Shown: one piece after another, positions 52,710 to 63,655 of the stretch
How positions within the stretch are numbered: the stretch's first letter is position 1
Layout of the letters: each line of letters starts with the position of its first letter
From: Cherax quadricarinatus
Lineage: Eukaryota > Arthropoda > Malacostraca > Decapoda > Parastacidae
NCBI RefSeq assembly: GCF_038502225.1
Contig: NC_091292.1
Coordinates: 45,604,699-45,668,698, forward strand
Length of the DNA: 64,000 nt
Direction of reading: 5' to 3'
Program-made: the position numbers and the translations under genes
Notes under the pieces: model-generated
What the model was told of the DNA's origin: nothing
Database searches by the model: none
What the model saw: only the letters and a program-made list of their open reading frames with translations

Positions 52710-53500
52710 GGGGGGGGGAAGTGGGTTTAGATTGTTGTGTAAAGCATTAGATAAAAAAACGGGGGGGTACCAAACGGGCTTGCCAAACGAAAGATGTTGG
52801 TTTGGTGTGCATGTGCGTGGGGGAGTGATAAGTGCAAGAGAGAACGAATGTGTGTAATTGGGGTGTGCATGGGAGTGCTGAGTTCATGCATTCTTAGTAG
52901 TTATTTAATATTGTTAATTAATGCCTTCTGCTGAAGGCTATCGTAGTAGCGTATAAGAGTACAAGTCTGAGAATGCTGCATGGGACAGCAATAAAGTTAG
53001 GATTTGACTCCCATTGTAAACTGATTCAGTTTCTAATGTATATATATACATATGTATATATAAATAATATTAGGACAGCAGCTGGCGTTTTCACTACTGT
53101 AGAGTTATTGTTTTCAATTTAATATGTTCTTAAGTTTAATTTAGTATGGTTAGTTTATAAGTTACATAAACAACGGTGAAATGCTGTACATTTTGGTGAG
53201 CTGGGGTAAATAGGGGGGGGGTTATACTGCTTGCATTTTTGCGGTATGTAATTATTGTGTGTGGATATTGAAATTAGCAGTCGGGAAGGAGTCAGAGGAT
53301 TCTTTATTTTGTATTACTTGAATAGTTATATTTTGTAGTAAAGAATTATGTATACGGCAGTATTCACCTATCAGCTGCATGACATATTACTGCATATTGC
53401 AGTGTATAGAAATTGATGAATTTATATTGTCTGTCGATGCTCTCATACTGTATGCTTTTGTTCATGTATTGTATGTTATTAATAAAATATAAAAAAAAAA
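52710..53500 (+). other. D2 3' UTR
   Basis: Begins with a run of nine G, then AT-rich sequence ending AATAAAATATAAAAAAAAAA. The same AAATAAAATATAAAAA end occurs in D3. Confidence 0.7.
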
Positions 53501-53659
53501 AACAGCATCATTCGCTGCCTGACCACGGTAGTGTGCGGTAGTGCTCTGCACCCCTCTGCTGTTAGTAGGCGAGCGCCCTTGTCAGTTACCTGGCTGCAGT
53601 GGTGTGAAGTGGTGCTGTCACACCTCGGCTGACAACTTAAATGCTCTGTGATCGTCAAG

Positions 53660-54919
53660 ATGGCGGTTAGTCTGAGACGAAGGATAAATACTGTAGGCAT
53701 CGAGCTACTTAAAGGAACGATAACACCCAGTTCTGCGCAAGTCTTATTGCCAAAGATCATATGGGAGACTTATGGAGTACAAGATAGTGACTTGTATGGT
53801 GTAGCATTGAACGGAGGACAACGAATTTTCGTCAAACTGCTATCAGCAACGGTTTATGAATCGTTAGTCACCAGGTTTCAGGACGTGAGTCTTAACGTCA
53901 CACCAGCTGTCACTGTAAGAATGATAGATGTTTCACGGTATTATACGTGGATCAAGTTACGCAACGTTCCCTTTGAGGCGGACGAGGCGGATATAAGGAA
54001 AGTTTTTGAGAAGTATGGGACGGTGCATTATGCTCAACATAGTACGTGGGCGGCAGGAGCCTATGCTGGTTTTCCAGAGGGTTCTTTCAACCTCAAAACG
54101 ACTTTGAGGCACCCAATACCATCCTATGTGTACCTACAAGATTTCAGGACGCAGGTAATGGTAATGTACCCAGGACAACGACGTACGTGCCGCCTATGTG
54201 GTGAGTATGATCACATAGCGGCGACCTGTGACAAGCGAAGACATGTGCCTGGACCTGTGGTGGACGTCGCAGCCCCTGCTTCAAAGGTGGCAGGTGAGGA
54301 ACAAACATCGGATGGAGGGCGTGGTGTTTTGTGGAGCGAGATAGTGGATCGGGCACACAGGACTGGTGGTGAGTTGGAGTCCCGCCCCCAACTGCCTGAT
54401 CAGGTGTCGTCTCCTGTGGATAAGGAGGAGCAGCAAGTACAAGAGAAGGTTCTTGAGATTGAGGAGGAATTGGTGGAGGTGTTGAAGACGTTGTCACCAC
54501 CAGAGAGGGATGTTACATCTGAGCGTGGTGTCATTGGAGAATCGTCGCTTCCAGAAAGTCTGAGACATGATAATTTGGGACGTGATGGTGGTTTGGAGTC
54601 GTCCATTGACTCATTAAACCATTCTCAGGTGGAGGTGGAGGTTCATCGAGAGGTAACATCTGACCAAGATATGTGTAACATGACTGTCACGAGAAAGAGG
54701 GCGGCTACATCAGATTCTGATGACGTCCTTACGCCTGCACAAAGGCCTGGGAAACAGACTGAGGTGAAGTGTGAAGGTAGTGGTGTAGGTGGTGGTAGCC
54801 ATGATAGGAGGCACCGGAAGAAGGGGGGAGGGAAAGAGAGCACTCTGAAGGTGTTGAACATAAATTCAAGCTCTGGAGTTGTAAAGAGTGATGAGAGGAA
54901 GCAGGGGTGGAAACTTTAA
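53660..54919 (+). CDS. D3 ORF1: RRM-like fold, CCHC knuckle, acidic tail
   Basis: Start chosen at MAVSLRRRINTVGIELLKGT, which aligns with D2 and D4, rather than an upstream ATG at 53648. RRM-like WIKLRNVPFEADEADIRKVF and GSFNLKTTLRHPIPSYVYLQ; CCHC CRLCGEYDHIAATC; acidic middle; conserved TRKRAATSDSDDVLTPAQRP near the end. Intact, ~420 residues. Its last codons overlap the ORF2 start region (54907), so ORF2 translation may depend on reinitiation or termination coupling. Confidence 0.86.
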   Translation: MAVSLRRRINTVGIELLKGTITPSSAQVLLPKIIWETYGVQDSDLYGVALNGGQRIFVKLLSATVYESLVTRFQDVSLNVTPAVTVRMIDVSRYYTWIKLRNVPFEADEADIRKVFEKYGTVHYAQHSTWAAGAYAGFPEGSFNLKTTLRHPIPSYVYLQDFRTQVMVMYPGQRRTCRLCGEYDHIAATCDKRRHVPGPVVDVAAPASKVAGEEQTSDGGRGVLWSEIVDRAHRTGGELESRPQLPDQVSSPVDKEEQQVQEKVLEIEEELVEVLKTLSPPERDVTSERGVIGESSLPESLRHDNLGRDGGLESSIDSLNHSQVEVEVHREVTSDQDMCNMTVTRKRAATSDSDDVLTPAQRPGKQTEVKCEGSGVGGGSHDRRHRKKGGGKESTLKVLNINSSSGVVKSDERKQGWKL

Positions 54920-57590
54920 TAGGCCTTAGGTGTATGTCTGTAAATGTTAATGGGTTATGTAGCGGTATGAAGAGAGATTGGTTTCGTAATTTTCTGAATA
55001 AATCTAGAGTGGATGTTGTGTTCCTGCAGGAGCACAATTTCAAAGAGGGTAGGGTGTTGGAGGTGGCAGGATTTCGGGTAGTTACCCTGCCATCTCCCCG
55101 TCTGAAAGGTGGTGTGGGAATTTTAATAAGGGAGACGAGCCCGTTTGTTTTGTAGAGAAGCGAGGGAGGAGGGGGAGGGAGGGTGTTGCGTGTGGATGGG
55201 TGGTGGATGGGTAAGCGTGTGTCTTTTGTGAGTGTGTATGCGCCGGCAGAAAATAACATAAAGGTAAAGAATGATTTTGTGTGTGAGGATCTTGTGTTTT
55301 TCTTAAGTGCACTGCCAGAGGTGGCGATAGTTGGTGGGGACTGGAATAGTGTAATCAGGGTGGCTGATGTGGACCCAAGAGGGGCTGGATATATGTCTGT
55401 GGCTCTTAGGGATTTATTAAGGGATGTTAGGTTACGTGATGCCTTTGGGGGAGCGGTGTGGGAGACTGAATATACGTTTGTTAGGAGTGGATATGCTGCT
55501 AGACTAGATAGAGTGTACCTTTCTCAGGGAGTGGATGTGAAATCTTTCAGTACTGTTGAGGCTACAATGTCAGATCATAGGGCAGTGGTGGTGGAGGTTG
55601 GGTGGGGGACGCTCGCGGACATATATAGAAGTTATTGGAAATTAAATATAAGTGTGTTAGGTGATGAGGAGGGGTTGGAGGGGTTTTCAGTCCTATGGAG
55701 GGAGCTTAGTGTGGAAGAACAGGGAGTGGATGACATTGTGACATGATGGGATAGTGTCGCAAAGAAAAGGATTAGAAAGTTTTATGTGAGAGAAGGAAGA
55801 CGTATTAATAATTTAAAATATGGACTGGCTAACTATTTAGAGGATAGGTTAAGAGGTTGCTATGGGAGGGGGGTGGGTGGGAATAATTTTCCTATGGATG
55901 AAATAGCTGAAATAAAGGGGAGGTTGAGGGTGTTGCAAAATGAAAGGTTTCAAGCTGTAAGGATGCAGGCAGGGGTGGAGGAAGTGCTTTGGGGCGACAA
56001 GCCGTCAGCGTGTGTTTTGCGGCATCAAAAGCAAAGGCAGGCGCTGACGGCTATACCATGTTTAGAGGTAACGGAGATGGTTGGGAATTATAGAGTAGGG
56101 CAGGAGATACGAACCACGAAGGGGATGTGTGCGTATGCGGAGGCTTGGTACGAGAAGTACTGGAACAGTGGGGGGGTGGGTGACGGGGCATTGGACAAGG
56201 TGTGTACGTATGTGACGTGTAATTTAGGAAATAGTGATCGAAAGGCTTTAGGTGGGACGATTACGGCAGAGGAAATAGAGAATGCGTTAAGGGGAATGAG
56301 GAAGGGGAAAGCTCCCGGTATTGATGGTCTCCCGGTAGAATTTTATTTACAACATTGGGCGTTGATAAAGGAATTTATAGTTAGGTTATTTAATAGTATG
56401 AAGGAGAAGGGTAAGTTGGGGGAGAAGCAGGAAACAGCAGTAGTAGTGTTGGTCCCGAAGGTCAAGGGGCAGCCCACCCTTCGGGAGTACCGAGCCATAT
56501 CACTGATGTGTGCAGACTATAAGGTGTTTGCAAAAATTTTAGGTAATAGGTTCAAATGTGTAGTGGAGAGGGTGGTGTCAAAATCTCAGTTCGGGTTGCC
56601 GGGAAGGTCGATGATTGAAGGACATGGGATACTGAGAAGTTTTGTGGAAGCTAAGGGTGGGGGTGGAGGGGCGGCTTTGTTGGCTCTAGACTGGCAGGGA
56701 GCATATGATAGAGTGGAAAGGGGAGCTTTGCAGGTTATACTTAGGAGACAGGGTTTTGGGGAGGAAATAGTCGAGTGGGTAAATACGTTGTACAAGGGGG
56801 CGAAAATGAGGATACAGATTAATGGGTGTATGGGGAGGGAAATTGCAATGGGAAGAGGCCTTAGACAGGGATGCCCCATGTCCCAAATATTGTTTGCTTG
56901 TTTCCAGGACCCCTTTTATAGAATGGTTGACCGTAGTTTATGTACGCCATGTGAGGGAAGTGTGGGGGGTGGGAGGGCCTGGCCGGGGTTAATTGGATAT
57001 GTTGACGACACCACTGTTCTCATTCGTGAAGGGATGTCAATGAGTGTGTTGGACGAGGTGGTGCAATTATTTGGAAGTGCCACGGGTATGCAGGTAAATA
57101 GTGCGAAGTCAAGGTGCATGGGGTTGGGTTCTTGGGTGGGGGGTGTAGGGGGGAGATGTAATGTTGTTAAAGAATGGGCGGTGTCTTTAAAGATTTGTGG
57201 TATTATTTATAGGGATGACATGGTTGCGGCACGGGAGGAAAATTCGGATAGGTTATTGGAAAGGATCGTGGGGCGTCTAGGTGTTCTGAGACCCCAGCAT
57301 CTAACTCTGATACAGCGAGTGATAGTCGTAAACATTTTATTGTATAGTAAGGTTTGGTATGTTGCAGCTGTGTTCCCAATTACAGGGACAGCGATTGTGG
57401 GGATATTAAGACGGGTGTACAAATTTTTATGGGGTTCACGTTGTGATTGGTTACGGAGGGAGGTTGTAATGTTACTTGTAAGTCAGGGTGGGTTGGGGTT
57501 GTTGGATTTGAGACAGAGGGCTAAATGTGTGTTTATTAAATGGGAAGTGTTGCGTGAGGGTGTGAACGCGGGGCGTTTGGGAAGGATACC
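54907..57590 (+). pseudogene. D3 ORF2, 5' part: endonuclease and RT
   Basis: Endonuclease: MSVNVNGLCSGMKRDW, VDVVFLQEHN, GGDWNSVIRV, RLDRVYLSQ, MSDHRAVVVEV. RT: GKAPGIDGLPVEFYLQHW, AISLMCADYKVFAKILGNRF, ALDWQGAYDRV, GLRQGCPMSQILFACF, IGYVDDTTVL. The frame is continuous but has two nonsense codons: TAG at 55153-55155, just before the G-rich segment where D1 and D2 are frameshifted, and TGA at 55744-55746 where the relatives have Trp. It ends at LINE B3. Confidence 0.84.
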
Positions 57591-57619
57591 TGGAGTTTAC
57601 CTGGAGAGAGTTCCGGGGG

Positions 57620-60600
57620 TCAACGCCCCCGCGGCCCGGTCTGAGACCAGGCCTCCTGGTGGATCAGAGCCTGATCAACCAGGCTGTTGCTGCTGGCTGC
57701 ACGCAAACCAACATACGAGCCACAGCCCGGCTGATCCGGAACTGACTTTAGGTGCTTGTCCAGTGCCAGCTTGAAGACTGCCAGGGGTCTGTTGGTAATC
57801 CCCCTTATGTGTGCTGGGAGGCAGTTGAACAGTCTCGGGCCCCTGACACTTATTGTATGGTCTCTTAACGTGCTAGTGACACCCCTGCTTTTCATTGGGG
57901 GGATGGTGCATCGTCTGCCAAGTCTTTTGCTTTCGTAGTGGGTGATTTTCGTGTGCAAGTTCGGTACTAGTCCCTCTAGGATTTTCCAGGTGTATATAAT
58001 CATGTATCTCTCCCTCCTGCGTTCCAGGGAATACAGGTTTAGGAACCTCAAGCGCTCCCAATAATTGAGGTGTTTTATCTCCGTTATGCGCGCCGTGAAA
58101 GTTCTCTGTACATTTTCTAGGTCGGCAATTTCACCTGCCTTGAAAGGTGCTGTTAGTGTGCAGCAATATTCCAGCCTAGATAGAACAAGTGACCTGAAGA
58201 GTGTCATCATGGGCTTGGCCTCCCTAGTTTTGAAGGTTCTCATTATCCATCCTGTCTTTTTCTAGCAGATGCGATTGATACAATGTTATGGTCCTTGAAG
58301 GTGAGATCCTCCGACATGATCACTCCCAGGTCTTTGACGTTGGTGTTTCGCTCTATTTTGTGGCCAGAATTTGTTTTGTACTCTGATGAAGATTTAATTT
58401 CCTCATGTTTACCATATCTGAGTAATTGAAATTTCTCATCGTTGAACTTCATATTGTTTTCTGCAGCCCACTGAAAGATTTGGTTGATGTCTGCCTGGAG
58501 CTTTGCAGTGTCTGCAATGGAAGACACTGTCATGCAGATTCGGGTGTCATCTGCAAAGGAAGACACGGTGCTGTGGCTGACATCCTTGTCTATGTCGGAT
58601 ATAAGGATGAGGAACAAGATGGGAGCGAGTACTGTGCCTTGTGGAACAGAGCTTTTCACCGTAGCTGCCTCGGACTTTACTCTGTTGACGACTACTCTCT
58701 GTGTTCTGTTAGTGAGGAAATTATAGATCCATCGACCGACTTTTCCTGTTATTCCTTTAGCACGCATTTTGTGCGCTATTACGCCATGGTCACACTTGTC
58801 GAAGGCTTTTGCAAAGTCTGTATATATTACATCTGCATTCTTTTTGTCTTCTAGTGCATTTAGGACCTTGTCGTAGTGGTCCAATAGTTGAGACAGACAG
58901 GAGCGACCTGTTCTAAACCCATGTTGCCCTGGGTTGTGTAACTGATGGGTTTCTAGATGCGTGGTGATCTTGCTTCTTAGGACCCTTTCAAAGATTTTTA
59001 TGATATGGGATGTTAGTGCTATTGGTCTGTAGTTCTTTGCTGTTGCTTTACTGCCCCCTTTGTGGAGTGGGGCTATGTCTGTTGTTTTTAGTAACTGTGG
59101 GACGACCCCCGTGTCCATGCTCCCTCTCCATAGGATGGAAAAGGCTCGTGATAGGGGCTTCTTGCAGTTCTTGATGAACACAGAGTTCCATGAGTCTGGC
59201 CCTGGGGCAGAGTGCATGGGCATGTCATTTATCGCCTGTTCGAAGTCATTTGGCGTCAGGATAACATCGGATAGGCTTGTGTTAATCAAATTTTGTGGCT
59301 CTCTCATAAAAAATTCATTTTGATCTTCGACTCTCAGTCTGGTTAGCGGCTTGCTAAAAACTGAGTCATATTGGGACTTGAGTAGCTCACTCATTTCCTT
59401 GTTGTCATCTGTGTAGGACCCATCTTGTTTAAGTAGGGGCCCAATACTGGACGTTGTTCTCGATTTTGATTTGGCATAGGAGAAGAAATACTTTGGGTTT
59501 CTTTCGATTTCATTTATGGCTTTTAGTTCTTCCCGCGATTCCTGACTCCTAAAGGATTCTTTTAGCTTAAGTTCGATGCTTGCTATTTCTCTGACCAGTG
59601 TCTCCCTACGCATTTCAGATATATTGACCTCTTTTAGCCGCTCTGTTATTCTTTTCCGTCGCCTGTAAAGGGAGCGCCTGTCTCTTTCTGTTTTACATCT
59701 ACTCCTCCTTTTTCTTAGAGGAATAAGCCTTGTGCATACATCGAGTGCTACCGAGTTAATCTGTTCTAGGCATAAGTTGGGGTCTGTGTTGCTTAGTATA
59801 TCTTCCCAGCTTATATCGGTTAGGACTTGGTTTACTTGGTCCCACTTTATGTTTTTGTTATTGAAGTTGAATTTGGTGAATGCTCCCTCGTGACTAATCT
59901 CCTTATGTCGGTCTGGGGCTCCGCGCATACATGACTGAACCTCAATTATGTTGTGATCTGAGTATATTGTTTTTGATATGGTGATATTTCTTATCAGATC
60001 ATCATTGTTAGTGAAGATGAGGTCTAGTGTATTCTCCAGTCTAGTAGGCTCTATTATTTGCTGGTTTAAATTGAATTTTGTGCAGAGATTTAAAAGCTCG
60101 CGTGAGTGTGAGTTTTCATCAGAGCTGCCTCCTGGTGTTATTACTGCAACAATATTATTTGCTATATTCCTCCATTTTAGGTGCCTTAAGTTGAAATCCC
60201 CCAGGAGCAAGATGTTGGGTGCAGGAGCTGGAAGGTTTTCCAGACAGTGGTCAATTTTTAACAGCTGTTCCTGGAATTGCTGGGATGTTGCATCCGGAGG
60301 CTTGTAGACTATCACAATGACTAGGTTTTGGTTCTCGACCTTTACTGCTAAAACTTCCACTACATCATTTGAGGCATTTAGCAGTTCTGTGCAAACAAGT
60401 GACTCTGCAATGTACAGGCCAACCCCCCCCTTTTGCCTGTTCACTCTGTCACATCTGTATAGGTTGTAACCTGGGATCCATATTTCGTTGTCCAAGTGAT
60501 CCTTTATGTGGGTCTCAGTGAAAGCCGCGAACATTGCCTTTGCCACTGCAAGCAGTCCACGGATGAAAGGTATTTTGTTGTTTGTTGCTAGCTTTAGACC

Positions 60601-60726
60601 CTGTATATTTGCAAAGAAGAATGTTATCGGACTGGTGGTATTGTTGGTACTGGGGGGGGATTTTTTTTCCGGCATTAGTATCTGTATCTGTTGGTTTGGA
60701 GTGGAGGCCATCGACTGTGGTTCCAC
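57620..60726 (-). pseudogene. B3 ORF2: endonuclease, RT and C-terminal domain, one frameshift
   Basis: From MEPQSMASTPNQQIQILMPE. Endonuclease: FFFANIQGLK, AFTETHIKDHLDNEI, QKGGVGLYIAES, NILLLGDFNLRHLKW and YSDHNIIEV. RT: MHSAPGPDSWNSVFIKNC, NYRPIALTSHIIKIFE, QHGFRTGRSCLSQLLDHYD, IYTDFAKAFDKCDHGVI, VPQGTVLAPILFLILISDID, FADDTRICMTV. The C-terminal tail (HLNYWERLRFLNLYSLERRR) is in another frame because one A is missing from an A-run near 58254; B1 keeps the correct length there. Apart from that single base, ~1035 residues are open. Confidence 0.86.
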
Positions 60727-61235
60727 TCCAGGAATGACTGGATTTGGTGTACGATTTCTGCCATTTCCTGCCAGTTTTTTTTCCTTCCTGGCACTAAAAA
60801 ACCTCTCCCTCTTGAGTGGCTGTGGCTACCCAGGTTTTCCCATGGCCTGGATGTTTTGTATCTTTTTGTCCCCTTTAGATGGTATGCCTGGCAATTTAAG
60901 TTATAGCACAGTCTTTCCTGTACTGAAGAGGTACACAGTTCAGGGTGAAAAAGCTTACAGGAAGGGAGTTTGCATTTTCCTGTTGTCATATGGGCATGGC
61001 ATTTCCTAGGGTGGTCATAGTTGCACGTCCCATCTGTTTTTCCAGATTTCCCATGCCAGCAGATACCGAGTGCATAGTATGTGCACAGGCTTGGTTTCCG
61101 TTTGCCTTGGGTTTCTGTGACTGTATTCCCTGTTGGTGCATGTTTCCCTGTCTTACTTCTATCCTCCCTAGCACCAACAATGGAGCTCCCACCATTTGTT
61201 TTTGGTAATATATCCTCACTATTGCTAGTGGAGTC
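60675..61235 (-). pseudogene. B3 ORF1, 3' part with CCCH fingers
   Basis: 5'-truncated ORF1: CTYYALGICWHGKSGKTDG, HPRKCHAHMTTGKC, CKLFHPELC, CYNLNCQAYH (CCCH/zinc-ribbon-like clusters). Overlaps the ORF2 start by ~50 bases in another frame. The PHD-like finger and the 12-residue repeats seen in B1 are missing because the copy is truncated. Confidence 0.78.
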
Positions 61236-61242
61236 CTCTTGT

Positions 61243-61920
61243 TTGCTGGGTATGTGGTATCGAGGAATGGAGTTGAGGGAATGTGAAATAGTTTTGAGGG
61301 CTGTGATGTTGGTTAGGGAACTGAGAAAGGTTCGTATAAGGGTTTTGTGTAGGTTACTTGTAGGTAGGTGCGTTGTCCCAGTTGAGGGTTTGTTCCCCAT
61401 GTATGCGTGGAAGAGTATTTGGTTTAGATTTAGTAAATTGAAGTTAAAACCTCGGGCGCGTGAGGTGATGTTTCGTTTTCTGCATGGGATCCTTCCGTCT
61501 GGTGAGATATTACGAAACAGACAGGTTGTAGAGGGTGGGGGGTGTGGTATCTGTGGAGGGGATGAGACAGCGTTCCATGTAGTTTACTTTTGTGAAGGGC
61601 TAGAGGAGGTTAGGTGCTGGTTAAGTAGGTTGGTACAGAGGGTGGGGGGCCGTGGGGTGTCGGTTCTGCGTGCTCTAAGTCTAGATATGGGTGGGTTAGA
61701 CGAGGGTGTCATAAGAGCTTTAGATTATATCATGGTAGATTATATATATATGTCGTGGGTGATGAGGGGGAGAGGGGATAGTGAGGAGAGAAGAAAGGTT
61801 CTTGCGGTAACGTTCTATAGTACGAGGTGTCGTAACAGAGATTTGTATGGGAGGAGGTGGGATCAGGCTTTCTCAGAGGGGTATAGAATGCTAACGTTAG
61901 GGATTCTCGTAAATCTGTGA
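61243..61920 (+). pseudogene. D3 ORF2, 3' part with zinc knuckle
   Basis: In-frame relative to D2 from MWYRGMELRECEIVLRAVM. Contains VEGLFPMYAWKSIWFRFSKL, PRAREVMFRFLHGILPSG and the CCHC cluster CGICGGDETAFHVVYFC, ending NL and TGA at 61918-61920. This C-terminal knuckle is shared by D1, D2 and D3. Confidence 0.85.
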
Positions 61921-63093
61921 TTGGAAATGAGTGAGTGAAGGGGTTTTCATAGGTTGGAAGGAGTCAGGGGGCAACAGCGGGCTCGCCTCCCTGTGGGGGG
62001 GGGGTCGTGAGTGTGTTGTGAATGTGGGTTTGGAATGGTTTCCTGGTTTTCATTGGGACTTTATGGCATCCAAGTGTGGATGTAGAGCTCAAGGTCTCGT
62101 TATGGTAGATATAACACTTTTCAGAATGTAGGTATAATATAGTAGATTTTTTATGTATAATTATGATGTGTATCAGTCTTGTATAACATGATTCTTGAGA
62201 AATAAGTTATTTGCGACATGAAGTGTGTTTTAGTTTGTATTTATGTTACGTGCTGGGTTTTTGCACGATGAGATATACTTATATACTGTTTTGCATTGTG
62301 CATACAGTGCATCTGATTAATGTGATTTTGTGAAAATTTTTGTGTGTACGTGTGGGTGTGTGTGGATGTGGGTGTGGGTGTGTGGGTGTGTGTGTGTATA
62401 TATATAAATATATATCTCTTTCTATTGTATTGAGCCTTTGTCATGGGTCAGACGTTATGTAATACTTTATATATGCATGATTGATTCTTTTTAAAGTTTA
62501 TAATTATGGTCTGTACCCTGATACCGGTTTGGTGTTCATGCAAGTTCTTGATGTTAAGTTTTAGTCTGTATGGTATACAGACATATCTAGACAGTTTAGT
62601 GACGTAGTCCATTTGTCTGAAATTTGTATATGGGTGTATTGTAACAGTATAGAGCTTGTTATTGTGTTCTAAGCTATGTTCTTTTTCTGTTTATTTGTAT
62701 GTTGGGATATGTTCAGCTGTATTGTTAGGGATAAGTATGTAGATTATCTAGTCAGATTATGATGTTAGGTTTTGGTTTTTTGATTAATGTGAAGGATGGG
62801 ATTTAACTGATATAACTTCTTTGTATATTTTATGTTCAAGTGTATTGAACCTTTGTCAGATGTCATTTATATGTACAATTTATATATATGCAAGGTTTTG
62901 TATATATGTCAATTCATGACCCTGTGACATGTAATTTTGTTTTTAGTTATGTTCTTGATGTAAGTTTTTGTTGTAATATCTTGCGAGCATGTAGGTACAA
63001 TCCGTTTGTCAGTTAATTTGATTAGGTTCCATACTGTTTCTTTATTTTTATGTTAAACTGTATTGGTTTTAAATAAAATATAAAAAAAAAAAT
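61921..63093 (+). other. D3 3' UTR with GT/TA microsatellite
   Basis: ~1.17 kb, longer than in D1 and D2. An interrupted (GT)n then (AT)n tract lies at 62341-62415. Ends AAATAAAATATAAAAAAAAAA. Confidence 0.75.
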
Positions 63094-63103
63094 AAACAGC
63101 ATC

Positions 63104-63254
63104 TGCCACTTTTCTAACCACGGCGTGAGTTTGTTTAAATCCTCCTGAGGTTAAATGGCATCCTCCTCGGAATCAATTATCCTGCTTAATTTTGTATCAT
63201 CAGCGAATTTGCTTATATCACTTGTTATTCCCTCGTCAAGGTCATTAATGTACG
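63104..63254 (-). pseudogene. Old family-A LINE, piece iii
   Basis: Minus strand reads DLDEGITSDISKFADDTKLS and KLTPWLEKWQMLF, the RT active-site region directly upstream of piece ii, with one in-frame stop. Completes the order i-ii-iii-iv along the minus strand. Confidence 0.82.
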
Positions 63255-63579
63255 TCTCCCCTCTCCCTTTTCTTCGTCTTCCCGCTTATCCTCTTCATTC
63301 TGTTCGCTTTTCCTCTCTTCCCTCTTCCATCCTCTTCTGTTTAAACAAGACATTTCATTTATAGTTTTCTTCCTCTCCCTTCCTCTCAATTTTTCCCTAG
63401 CTATTTTATCAGTTACCAGTCTAGGGTAATATAGTTTTGCAGCTGGAGCTGCAAAACTATATTACCCTAGAGAGCTTGTAGAGACTGCTTTGTTGGCTGT
63501 TAGGAAAACTTATCATAGGATTGAACTAGAATAATCCCTCATTACAGGTATATGCTTGCCCTACCATACATTGAGAATT
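63255..63579. other. ~325-bp insertion of unknown type in the old LINE A
   Basis: Separates pieces iii and iv. CT-rich on the plus strand (63255-63400), followed by a perfect 24-bp inverted repeat at 63421-63470. No terminal inverted repeats or coding frame recognised; a 3-bp TAC at each junction may be chance. Confidence 0.5.
63421..63470. repeat. Perfect 50-bp palindrome
   Basis: CTAGGGTAATATAG.. (63421-63444), two G, then its exact reverse complement (63447-63470). Could fold into a 24-bp hairpin. Confidence 0.9.
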
Positions 63580-63655
63580 TATCAGTCCTACATTATTAAC
63601 AACAATGAGCCTAAAACTTATCCCTGTGAAACACCACTTATTACTGACCTCCCTC
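63580..63655 (-). pseudogene. Old family-A LINE, piece iv
   Basis: Minus strand matches the GVPQGSVLGPLL block of family A in degenerate form (GVSQG). Ends at the D4 insertion. Confidence 0.65.

Larger units (their letters stand above)
48030..53500 (+). mobile_element. Full-length Tx1/L1-like LINE, family D, copy D2
   Basis: 5' UTR of ~84 bp, ORF1, ORF2, ~790-bp 3' UTR and poly(A), flanked by AACAGCATCAT (48019-48029 and 53501-53511). D3 follows immediately. The D2 target copy contains two bases that belong to the D3 5' end, so D2 inserted after D3, at the same nick position. Confidence 0.87.
57591..61242 (-). mobile_element. CR1-group LINE, family B, copy B3 (nearly intact ORF2)
   Basis: Minus strand: 3' part of ORF1 (61235-60675), ORF2 (60726-57620) and the short 3' end with ACCTGGAGTTTACCTGG tail at 57591. 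5'-truncated within ORF1, inserted antisense in D3 ORF2. No clear target duplication, which is common for this group. Confidence 0.87.
53512..63093 (+). mobile_element. Full-length Tx1/L1-like LINE, family D, copy D3, split by LINE B3
   Basis: 5' UTR 53512-53659, ORF1, ORF2 in two halves (54907-57590 and 61243-61920), 3' UTR with a GT/TA microsatellite, and poly(A) at 63070-63090. Its right target copy AAACAGCATC is at 63094-63103. LINE B3 lies in the region just before the C-terminal zinc knuckle. Confidence 0.87.

Noticed and set aside
41372..54919. Host ZCCHC3-like RNA-binding genes
   Set aside because: RRM-like plus CCHC frames recur four times, each followed by a LINE ORF2 where the sequence extends far enough, and flanked by target duplications. 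They are Tx1-type ORF1s.
63421..63470. Transcription terminator hairpin
   Set aside because: Bacterial-type terminators are not expected here, and there is no following T-run.
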